From: an uncultured Bacilli bacterium
GTDB taxonomy: Bacteria; Bacillota_I; Bacilli_A; RF39; UBA660
Assembly: GCA_934096015.1 (NCBI GenBank)
Contig: CAKOLD010000028.1
Coordinates: 1 to 11,320 of the forward strand
Direction of reading: 5' to 3'
DNA: 11,320 bases
Below, in pieces: positions 6,466-11,320 of the stretch; positions within the stretch are counted from its first letter, which is position 1; each line of letters opens with the position of its first letter. The position numbers and the translations under genes were made by a program. Under the pieces are notes generated by a model. The model did not search any database and had not been told where the DNA came from. It saw only the letters and a list, made by a program, of their open reading frames with translations.

Positions 6466-6494
6466 AATATATCACAGTCTAAAAAATTAGTCTA
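6466..6494 (-). promoter_or_regulatory. promoter of the minus-strand membrane-protein gene
   Basis: The minus strand has TAGACT (6494-6489), a 17-bp spacer and TATATT (6471-6466), with TGA before the -10 box. Transcription would start near 6459, six to ten bases before the preferred start codon's ribosome binding site. Confidence 0.55.
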
Positions 6495-6515
6495 TTAATT
6501 TAAAACTGAATGTAG

Positions 6516-6521
6516 TATAAT
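6516..6521 (+). promoter_or_regulatory. -10 box, probable promoter of the amidase gene
   Basis: TATAAT at 6516-6521 lies 25 bases before the amidase start. No good -35 box is seen at the correct distance, and that area overlaps the -35 box of the divergent promoter (6489-6494), so the two may interfere. Confidence 0.5.
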
Positions 6522-6546
6522 TATGTTAATATAGGGAAGTGATACA

Positions 6547-8262
6547 ATGAAAAAAATAATTCGTTTATTAATAATAATTGTAGTTACTTTCATCATAACA
6601 ACAATAATATTTGCTTATATTATTTTAAATAGTGGAAATATATTGCATAATTTTGATTTTATAAAAATCAATAATTTAGGATCAGACTTTTATCTTTATT
6701 TTGAAAAAGTAAAAAGTGCTAAAGAATATGACATTATAGTTTATGACACTTATGGAGTTAGTATAGAACATACTACTGTAACAGAACCTAATGCATCCTT
6801 AAAATTAAATAATTTAGAATATAATTCTAAATATGAAATAACTGTAATAGCCTATGATAATAAGGGAAACTCCCTAGAAATAAATGAACCCTATACTTTT
6901 ACTTGGACAGAACCTTCATTTAGTACTGAAAATAATTTAGTATTAGATCAAGATAATAATTCTTTATTATTAATAGATGGTTCTTTAGATAGTGGAAACT
7001 ATGAATATAGAATTAAAAAAAATGGTAAAAAAATATCTCAAAAAAAATTAGATAAAACTGAACTTGAAATAGATAATTACCTATATAAAGAAGAACAAAC
7101 CATTATAACTTATGAAATATTAGAAAATGGTCAAATAATTAGTTCTATAGATCTTTATAGTTTATTATCTCCAGTAAAAGAAGTTAAAATTACTAGTCCT
7201 AAAATAAATAGTGTTTTAAATTATGATGACGTTATATTAACGTTTGAAGGTGGAGAAAATGCTACAAGTTATTTATTACAAATATATAAAGAGGGACATA
7301 TAGTTAAAGAAACTGAAATTCATAAAAAAACTTGTATGCTTTCTAATAAAATATTTGATGCTGCATCAAATTATAAACTAGTAGTAAAAGCTTTATATGA
7401 AGGATATGAAGACTATACAAAATCTAGTGAAGTGGTATTCACTTTAAATGCTAAGCCAACCCTAGATCCTGTATTTATTGATTATAATCCTAAAAATATT
7501 ATACCTGGAACAAAAGTTGAATTAAAAACTAATAGTGAAACTTCTGAAATATACTACACAATAGATGGAACTGATCCTAAAACAAATGGAATAAAATATA
7601 CTGAACCCTTAACCATAAATGATGATGTAACTGTAAGAACCATTGTCAAAGAAGATAAAAAGAATGACAGTATAGAAAAGAAATTTGAATTTCATACTAA
7701 GAAAAAAGATAAATTTAAAATTTATCTAAGTCCATCTAATCAAGCTAATAACATTGGAGTTGAAAGTGTAGGCTATACAAATGAAATGAAAGAAATGAAC
7801 AAGATTGCTGATTATGTAGAAGAAAAACTAGTTGCCGCTGGAGTAACCGTTTATCGTAATGAATCATGGGGTAATATAAACAGATGGATAGCTGATAGTA
7901 ACTACTTGAATGTTGATGCCCATATAGCAATTCACTCAAATGCTTCTCTTGATCACACGGGAAACGGTATAGAAACTTGGGTAGATGATGCAAACAGTAA
8001 CTCTTACAGTCTAGCTCATCTAATACAAAGTGATTTATTTAGTATCTACTATAATCAAGAAGATTTAGAAGCCAACAGAGGTATAAAATACGCTAATGGA
8101 GCCCTTGGAGAAGTTAATAATTTATATTTAAACTTTGGTATTTTAATAGAAGTTGCTTACCATGATCAAAATGATGATGCCAAATGGATAGTTGAAAACA
8201 GAAAACAAATAGGCTACAAAATTGCTGATAGCATACTAAAATACTATCAAATAAACCAATAA
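6547..8262 (+). CDS. membrane-anchored N-acetylmuramoyl-L-alanine amidase with Ig/Fn3-like and CHB_HEX_C-like domains
   Basis: The protein is predicted to cut the bond between muramic acid and the stem peptide of peptidoglycan, outside the membrane. Residues 6-28 form one uncleaved transmembrane anchor. Several beta-sandwich modules follow: an Fn3-like one at about 35-120, a less clear one at 123-210 and another at 213-302. Residues 304-385 resemble the chitobiase/hexosaminidase C-terminal-type module (YYTIDGTDPKTNG, then YTEPLTI and VTVRTIV). The Amidase_3-type domain is residues 389-571. It has Glu413, the HSNA motif with His463, and the catalytic Glu535 in LIEVAY. The usual DPGHGG zinc motif at its start is LSPSNQ (394-399), so the first canonical His is absent, a variant also found in some phage and clostridial homologues. 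It is read from its own promoter, after AGGGAAGTGA, and has no operon partner. Confidence 0.85.
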   Translation: MKKIIRLLIIIVVTFIITTIIFAYIILNSGNILHNFDFIKINNLGSDFYLYFEKVKSAKEYDIIVYDTYGVSIEHTTVTEPNASLKLNNLEYNSKYEITVIAYDNKGNSLEINEPYTFTWTEPSFSTENNLVLDQDNNSLLLIDGSLDSGNYEYRIKKNGKKISQKKLDKTELEIDNYLYKEEQTIITYEILENGQIISSIDLYSLLSPVKEVKITSPKINSVLNYDDVILTFEGGENATSYLLQIYKEGHIVKETEIHKKTCMLSNKIFDAASNYKLVVKALYEGYEDYTKSSEVVFTLNAKPTLDPVFIDYNPKNIIPGTKVELKTNSETSEIYYTIDGTDPKTNGIKYTEPLTINDDVTVRTIVKEDKKNDSIEKKFEFHTKKKDKFKIYLSPSNQANNIGVESVGYTNEMKEMNKIADYVEEKLVAAGVTVYRNESWGNINRWIADSNYLNVDAHIAIHSNASLDHTGNGIETWVDDANSNSYSLAHLIQSDLFSIYYNQEDLEANRGIKYANGALGEVNNLYLNFGILIEVAYHDQNDDAKWIVENRKQIGYKIADSILKYYQINQ

Positions 8263-8275
8263 TTTGTCGAAAACC

Positions 8276-8303
8276 TTGAATCAATTTTCATTAATGCTAC
8301 AAT
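8276..8303 (+). promoter_or_regulatory. promoter of the small ORF and flavodoxin-like gene
   Basis: TTGAAT (8276-8281), a 16-bp spacer and TACAAT (8298-8303) preceded by TGC give a good extended -10 promoter. It begins 14 bases after the amidase stop and ends 17 bases before the small ORF. Confidence 0.65.
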
Positions 8304-8320
8304 AACATTGGAGTGATAAA

Positions 8321-8407
8321 ATGAGAATTGATTTTTTAATTAATCAAATAATAGAAGAAATTGAAGAAAGTAATAAAGTATTTAAAAAACAAGTATATAA
8401 ATTATAA
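8321..8407 (+). CDS. 28-aa small protein of unknown function
   Basis: An ATG preceded by TTGGAGTGATAAA, one of the best ribosome binding sites in this window, opens 28 codons ending at TAA (8405-8407). The product starts MRIDFLINQIIEEIEES and ends in a basic tail rich in Lys. It looks like one short amphipathic helix with an acidic middle. It resembles no family I recognise. It lies between a credible promoter and the flavodoxin-like gene 29 bases downstream, so it may be a small partner protein or a leader peptide for that gene. Support is the promoter, the ribosome binding site and codon use like its neighbours. Confidence 0.55.
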   Translation: MRIDFLINQIIEEIEESNKVFKKQVYKL

Positions 8408-8436
8408 TTTAATCCATAATTTAAATAGGTGATAAA

Positions 8437-8979
8437 ATGTTAATAATTGTTGGATCTAGAAGAGAAGGAAATAGTTATAATTTAGCAAAAAAAATCAAAG
8501 AAGAATTAGAAAAAGTAAGAATAATTTGTAAGATAATAACACCAGGTAATCAAAAAATTCATTTATGTACAGGATGTATGGATTGTGATAAAAATGGAGT
8601 ATGTGACTTTACAGATGATATGAAAAATAATATAGACTTAATAAGACAAGAAAATACTATAATGTTTATAACTCCAACAAGATGGAATTTACTATCAGGA
8701 GATTTAAAAATATTTATGGACCGTTTAAATCCTCTTTATAAAAACAAAGAATTAAAAAATAAACAAATGATAGCAATTGCAATAGGTTGTTTAGATAAAA
8801 ACCTTTATAGTACAGAATCTGCCCTTACAAGTCTAACAAGTTTTGCTGAAAATGCTAAAATGAACATTATTTTAAAAAAAGAATTCAATAATTGTCTAAA
8901 CAGTACTGACATTCTAGAACATACTAGCGAAATAGATGAATTAATAAACAATATAAAGGAAAAATTGACACTAAGTTAA
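8437..8979 (+). CDS. flavodoxin-fold NAD(P)H-dependent oxidoreductase with four-cysteine motif
   Basis: The protein belongs to the NADPH-dependent FMN reductase/iron-sulfur flavoprotein group of flavodoxin-fold proteins. Residues 6-16 (GSRREGNSYNL) form the FMN phosphate-binding loop. TPTRWNLLSGDLKIFMDRL corresponds to the conserved flavin-site stretch (usually SPxYWxxxSxxLKxFxDR). Cysteines 44, 47, 50 and 56 form CX2CX2CX5C followed by DDM. That spacing falls within the compact motif of [4Fe-4S] flavoproteins, although similar cysteines also occur in members not shown to carry a cluster. The substrate is unknown. The length of 180 aa is normal. AGGTGA (8427-8432) sets the start. It is probably cotranscribed with the preceding small ORF and ends at the hairpin before 9021. 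Confidence 0.85.
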   Translation: MLIIVGSRREGNSYNLAKKIKEELEKVRIICKIITPGNQKIHLCTGCMDCDKNGVCDFTDDMKNNIDLIRQENTIMFITPTRWNLLSGDLKIFMDRLNPLYKNKELKNKQMIAIAIGCLDKNLYSTESALTSLTSFAENAKMNIILKKEFNNCLNSTDILEHTSEIDELINNIKEKLTLS

Positions 8980-8993
8980 TATTATGATAATAT
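8965..8993 (+). promoter_or_regulatory. sigma-A promoter of the 145-aa hypothetical gene
   Basis: TTGACA (8965-8970), a 17-bp spacer and TAATAT (8988-8993) preceded by TGA make a strong promoter. The -35 box is inside the last codons of the flavodoxin-like gene. Transcription would begin about 9000, inside or just after the C run of the adjoining hairpin. Confidence 0.8.
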
Positions 8994-8996
8994 ACT

Positions 8997-9020
8997 CCCC
9001 ATAAAAAAGGGGGTTTTTAT
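8997..9020 (+). promoter_or_regulatory. two alternative hairpins over the ribosome binding site of the next gene
   Basis: CCCC (8997-9000) can pair with GGGG in 9009-9013, followed by TTTTT: a short terminator-like hairpin that would end transcripts of the flavodoxin-like gene and hide the GGGGG ribosome binding site. Alternatively ATAAAAA (9001-9007) pairs perfectly with TTTTTAT (9014-9020), showing AGGGGG in the loop right before the ATG at 9021. The two folds exclude each other. Confidence 0.5.
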
Positions 9021-9458
9021 ATGGAAGAAACAAATGTGTATTTATATCCATATAACATTGATAATTTAGAAAACATAAAAGGTTGGAATGTTATGATATC
9101 TCCTGAAGGAGAAGTATATAAGATATATGAAAGAAATGAGTTAGTATCAGGACATGATTTATTTGCAGAAACATACGTCTTAGTAAAATATAATAAAGAT
9201 ATTAATGAAATTTGGAAAAAATATCAAAAAATAAATACTCAACATCAATCTATTAATTTAGCACCAAAAGATATATTAATTAATCTATTCGGATTTGTTA
9301 ATTACGAATTTTTTACAACATTAGAAATAACAGGTCCAGACTTTAAATATAGAGGATTATCCGTAACAGATAAGCAAGTCCTTGTTTTAGAAAAATTAAT
9401 AGAATTAAATAAAGATAAATCCACTGCATTAAGTAAAGTACTTGCTAAAGAAATTTAG
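9021..9458 (+). CDS. hypothetical protein, 145 aa
   Basis: I do not recognise this family. The product is soluble, with no signal peptide or transmembrane segment. Residues 1-60 look like a mixed beta domain with many aromatic residues (YLYPYNIDNLENIKGWNVMI, then SPEGEVYKIYERNE). Residues 60-145 are mainly helical and end in a Lys-rich tail. No catalytic motif or metal-site cluster of Cys/His is visible. GGGGG seven bases before the ATG serves as ribosome binding site. It has its own strong promoter and lies before gpsB, which also has its own promoter, so a functional link to cell division is not implied. Confidence 0.75.
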   Translation: MEETNVYLYPYNIDNLENIKGWNVMISPEGEVYKIYERNELVSGHDLFAETYVLVKYNKDINEIWKKYQKINTQHQSINLAPKDILINLFGFVNYEFFTTLEITGPDFKYRGLSVTDKQVLVLEKLIELNKDKSTALSKVLAKEI

Positions 9459-9488
9459 ATTTTACTATATTCTAAAATAGCCCTTATA

Positions 9489-9517
9489 TTGACAAATCAT
9501 ATATTTTTTTATAGAAT
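9489..9517 (+). promoter_or_regulatory. sigma-A promoter of gpsB and probably rnpB
   Basis: TTGACA (9489-9494), a 17-bp spacer and TAGAAT (9512-9517) form a strong promoter, starting transcription near 9524. An inverted repeat TATAG/CTATA (9510-9514, 9520-9524) overlaps the -10 box. No good separate promoter is visible just before rnpB. Confidence 0.8.
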
Positions 9518-9540
9518 AACTATATAAGAAGGGTGAAAAT

Positions 9541-9864
9541 ATGTATAGTGAAAAATTATTTTTAACTCCAGAAGAAATTCTAAATAAAGAATTTAAAGTT
9601 GATGCAAGAGGATATAGACCACAAGAAGTAGATAAGTTTTTAGATATGGTTATTCATGATTATACAGAATTTATGAACGTTATAAAAAAATTAGAACATG
9701 ATAATAGAATATTAATTGATGAAAATAATAAAATAAAAGTAGAATATCGTAAATTAAAAACAAATATTGAAGCAAGTGAAGTTTCCTCTGGAGGAAATAC
9801 AGTAAACAATGTAGACCTTCTTAGAAGACTAAGTAACTTGGAAAAAATAGTATATAAAGAATAA
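9541..9864 (+). CDS. gpsB: cell division protein GpsB (DivIVA-like)
   Basis: GpsB is a cytoplasmic adaptor that links peptidoglycan synthases such as PBP1 to the division and elongation machinery. The N-terminal DivIVA domain is plain: LTPEEILNKEF at 8-18 and RGYRPQEVDKFLD at 23-35, followed by a coiled coil to about residue 75. After a variable Ser/Gly-rich linker the C-terminal trimerisation segment LLRRLSNLEKIV (93-104) matches the GpsB signature, which separates it from longer DivIVA proteins. The length of 107 aa is typical. AGAAGGGTGA lies five bases before the ATG. As in Bacillus it is immediately followed by rnpB, whose first helix covers the stop codon. Confidence 0.95.
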   Translation: MYSEKLFLTPEEILNKEFKVDARGYRPQEVDKFLDMVIHDYTEFMNVIKKLEHDNRILIDENNKIKVEYRKLKTNIEASEVSSGGNTVNNVDLLRRLSNLEKIVYKE

Positions 9865-10204
9865 TTTTCTGGGCAAACGCTGCTATTTATAGTAGAGGAA
9901 AGTCCATGCTCACACAATTCTGAGATGATTGTAGTGTTTGTGCTAAGGGAAAAAATAACCTTAGGTAGTTTAACTAACGGCTTCGAGGAAACCTCAAATG
10001 GTTTTATTAGATGTAAAAGTGCCAAAGAGACGAGTGTTCAGGGAAACTTGAATGGTGGAACGTGGTAAACCCCACAAGTGAGAAACCCAAATTATGGTAG
10101 GGGAACTTCTACAAGGAAAATGAACTAAGTAGAAGATGAATTATTTCATAGATAAATGTTTGCCGCTCTTATAGAGTACAGAACATGGCTTATAAGAAAA
10201 TTAT
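9861..10204 (+). ncRNA. rnpB: RNase P RNA, Bacillus type B
   Basis: This is the catalytic RNA that trims tRNA 5' ends together with RnpA. The universal core is evident: GAGGAAAGTCC (9895-9905), GAGATG with the downstream TAGTGTTTGTG arm, GTGGAACGTGGTAAACCCC, GAGAAACCCAAATT and the 3' ACATGGCTTA (10183-10192). Helix P1 is a perfect 10-bp pairing of ATAATTTTCT (9861-9870) with AGAAAATTAT (10195-10204). The helix with CTTCTAC/GTAGAAG around 10107-10134 is the type B P15.1-like region. P19 is reduced to a CTCT/AGAG hairpin (10166-10176), and the RNA is about 345 nt against about 400 in B. subtilis. A run of T after P1 (10204-10210) probably ends transcription. The 5' strand of P1 overlaps the gpsB stop, suggesting processing from a gpsB-rnpB transcript. 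Confidence 0.95.
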
Positions 10205-10234
10205 TTTTTTATATTTTTAAAGGAGTGATATCTC

Positions 10235-10669
10235 TTGATTGAAGTCGGAGAGAATTTAAAAACAGCAAGAGAAATATCAGGGGTTACAATAGAAGAAGCT
10301 AGCAACGATATAAATATACCCGTAATATTTTTAGAACAAATAGAAGAAGGAAATATTGGATCATTTAAAGATATATTTGAATTAAAAAAATATATTAGTG
10401 ATTATGCTAAATACTTAGGATTAAATCAAGAAGAAATGATTGATGAATTTAATAGTTACTTATTTGAAACAACTTCTAAAATACCAATGGCAGATATCGA
10501 AAAAGCAGTCAGAGAAAAAGAATTAGAAGAAAAAAGTGAAGAAAGAATTGCTTCACCATATACAAGAGCCATCCCTAAAACTAGGACTTGGCCATACGTA
10601 TTAAGTTACATAGGAATACTTATATTAGTTGTACTTGCAGTTATTTGGAGTATAAACCAAATTAGATAA
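10235..10669 (+). CDS. RodZ/YmfM-like membrane protein without extracellular domain (TTG start)
   Basis: RodZ-type proteins anchor the rod-shape machinery through a cytoplasmic helix-turn-helix domain that contacts MreB. Residues 1-70 are the HTH_25-type domain (GENLKTAREISGVTIEEASN, then IPVIFLEQIEEGNI). A charged linker rich in Glu and Lys follows, with one transmembrane helix at about 121-140. The protein ends four residues later, so the extracellular domain of longer RodZ proteins is missing. The start is TTG at 10235, set by AGGAG (10221-10225) nine bases upstream. It is followed by pgsA, the same order as ymfM-pgsA in Bacillus. Function in cell shape is inferred from the family; MreB is not in the window. 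Confidence 0.85.
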   Translation: MIEVGENLKTAREISGVTIEEASNDINIPVIFLEQIEEGNIGSFKDIFELKKYISDYAKYLGLNQEEMIDEFNSYLFETTSKIPMADIEKAVREKELEEKSEERIASPYTRAIPKTRTWPYVLSYIGILILVVLAVIWSINQIR

Positions 10670-10682
10670 GGAATGTATATTT

Positions 10683-11276
10683 ATGAATTTACCAAACAAA
10701 TTAACAATGGCCAGAATAATAATGGCTATAATTATAATAGTGATGTTACTATTTCCCTATGATCAAATAAATTTAGAAATACCTTTATATGAAATAGGAA
10801 ATGTTTCAATAGGGCTAGACTATATAATAGCAGGAATCCTATTTGTAGTAGCCTCTGTTACAGATTTTGTAGATGGAAATTATGCTAGAAAACATAATAT
10901 GGTTACAGACTTTGGAAAAGTTATGGATGCTATTGCTGATAAAGTTCTTGTAAATGGAGCTTTAATAATAATGGCATATAATAGATTAATCCCTGTTATA
11001 GTTCCAGTAGTTATAATTACTAGAGATACTGTAGTAGACTCTATAAAAATGGTAGCAGGAAGTAAAGGAAATGTTGTAGGGGCTAGTATAGCAGGAAAAA
11101 TTAAAACTATCTGTATGATGGTGGGATTAAGTTTAATATTTTTTTCAAATCTACCATTTGAATTAATAGGATTGCCACTAGATAAAATATTACTATACTT
11201 AGCAACTATACTTTCATTATTTTCAGGAATACAATATTTTATTGTAAATAAAAAATATTTCTTAGAAGATAGATAA
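10683..11276 (+). CDS. pgsA: CDP-diacylglycerol-glycerol-3-phosphate 3-phosphatidyltransferase
   Basis: PgsA makes phosphatidylglycerophosphate from CDP-diacylglycerol and glycerol-3-phosphate, the committed step to phosphatidylglycerol and cardiolipin, in the membrane. It carries the complete CDP-alcohol phosphotransferase motif DX2DGX2ARX8GX3DX3D: Asp61, Asp64, Gly65, Ala68, Arg69, Gly78, Asp82 and Asp86. The N-terminal NLPNKLTMARI is typical, and about six membrane segments follow. The length of 197 aa is usual. AAGGA (10668-10672) overlaps the end of the RodZ-like gene, so the two form an operon. In Bacillus cinA and recA come next; here the window ends. Confidence 0.95.
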   Translation: MNLPNKLTMARIIMAIIIIVMLLFPYDQINLEIPLYEIGNVSIGLDYIIAGILFVVASVTDFVDGNYARKHNMVTDFGKVMDAIADKVLVNGALIIMAYNRLIPVIVPVVIITRDTVVDSIKMVAGSKGNVVGASIAGKIKTICMMVGLSLIFFSNLPFELIGLPLDKILLYLATILSLFSGIQYFIVNKKYFLEDR

Positions 11277-11298
11277 CAAGCATCAAGCTTGTTTTTTT
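11275..11298 (+). terminator. intrinsic terminator after pgsA
   Basis: AACAAGC (11275-11281) and GCTTGTT (11287-11293) form a 7-bp stem with loop ATCAA. T continues to 11298. The stem overlaps the pgsA stop codon. Confidence 0.85.
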
Positions 11299-11303
11299 AT
11301 GCC

Positions 11304-11320
11304 TTGACAAGGGGGGGGGG
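11304..11320 (+). other. -35-like TTGACA followed by a run of ten G at the window end
   Basis: A consensus TTGACA (11304-11309) is followed by A and then ten G up to the last base. No -10 box can be seen because the sequence stops. The G run may be an assembly or sequencing end artefact, or a homopolymer in the spacer of a promoter for the next gene. Confidence 0.5.

Noticed and set aside
9660..10025. 121-codon minus-strand ORF over gpsB and rnpB
   Set aside because: It is antisense to a clear coding gene and a clear structural RNA.
1..11320. CRISPR array, insertion sequence, prophage or tRNA gene
   Set aside because: No spaced direct repeats, transposase or integrase motifs, or cloverleaf sequences were seen.
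1..11320. Mycoplasma-type code with TGA as Trp
   Set aside because: Conserved Trp positions use TGG and the genes end or continue properly under the standard code.

Overview
The window is about 11.3 kb of very AT-rich, densely coded DNA. It suggests a low-GC Firmicute, probably an uncultured Bacilli/Mollicutes-like (RF39- or Erysipelotrichia-type) gut bacterium. The evidence is gene order matching Bacillus blocks, a zinc-free S4, a type B RNase P RNA, GpsB, a YmfM/RodZ-PgsA pair, AGGAG/GGAGTGA ribosome binding sites and consensus sigma-A promoters. Trp is read from TGG and no gene needs TGA readthrough, so the standard bacterial code applies and a mycoplasma proper is unlikely. The lineage is an inference from sequence style only.

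Region 1 (1-810). The 5' part of rpsD (S4) runs leftward out of the window behind its own promoter and a roughly 150-nt leader. That leader contains two interleaved inverted repeats, i.e. a pseudoknot of the kind expected for S4 autoregulation. Next to it lies an apparently undescribed minus-strand transcription unit: consensus promoter, about 80 nt of structured RNA closed by a 5'/3' stem, then a strong terminator (567-714). A divergent plus-strand promoter, only 8 bp from it, drives the translation-factor operon through a leader hairpin.

Region 2 (811-5811). rimP-nusA-rnpM(ylxR)-infB-rbfA-truB is the classic nusA/infB operon, tightly packed, with short gaps and overlapping ribosome binding sites. 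Three things are unusual: RimP consists only of its N-terminal domain, the L7Ae-like ylxQ gene is missing, and ribF/rpsO do not follow truB. A weak terminator-like hairpin separates rbfA and truB.

Region 3 (5791-9458). This is accessory content. A minus-strand membrane protein faintly resembling queuosine-precursor transporters converges on truB and shares its terminator. A membrane-anchored multidomain N-acetylmuramoyl-L-alanine amidase follows, then a 28-codon small ORF with an excellent ribosome binding site, a flavodoxin-fold reductase with a compact four-cysteine motif, and an unrecognised 145-aa protein whose ribosome binding site lies in a potential two-state hairpin.

Region 4 (9489-11320). 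gpsB is followed immediately by rnpB, whose first helix overlaps the gpsB stop codon. Then come a minimal RodZ/YmfM-like protein (TTG start) and pgsA, ending in a good terminator. The last 17 bases are a consensus -35 box followed by a run of ten G at the window end, either an assembly/sequencing artefact or a homopolymer inside a promoter spacer. RnpM (a reported RNase P modulator) and the RNase P RNA are thus encoded about 7.4 kb apart.
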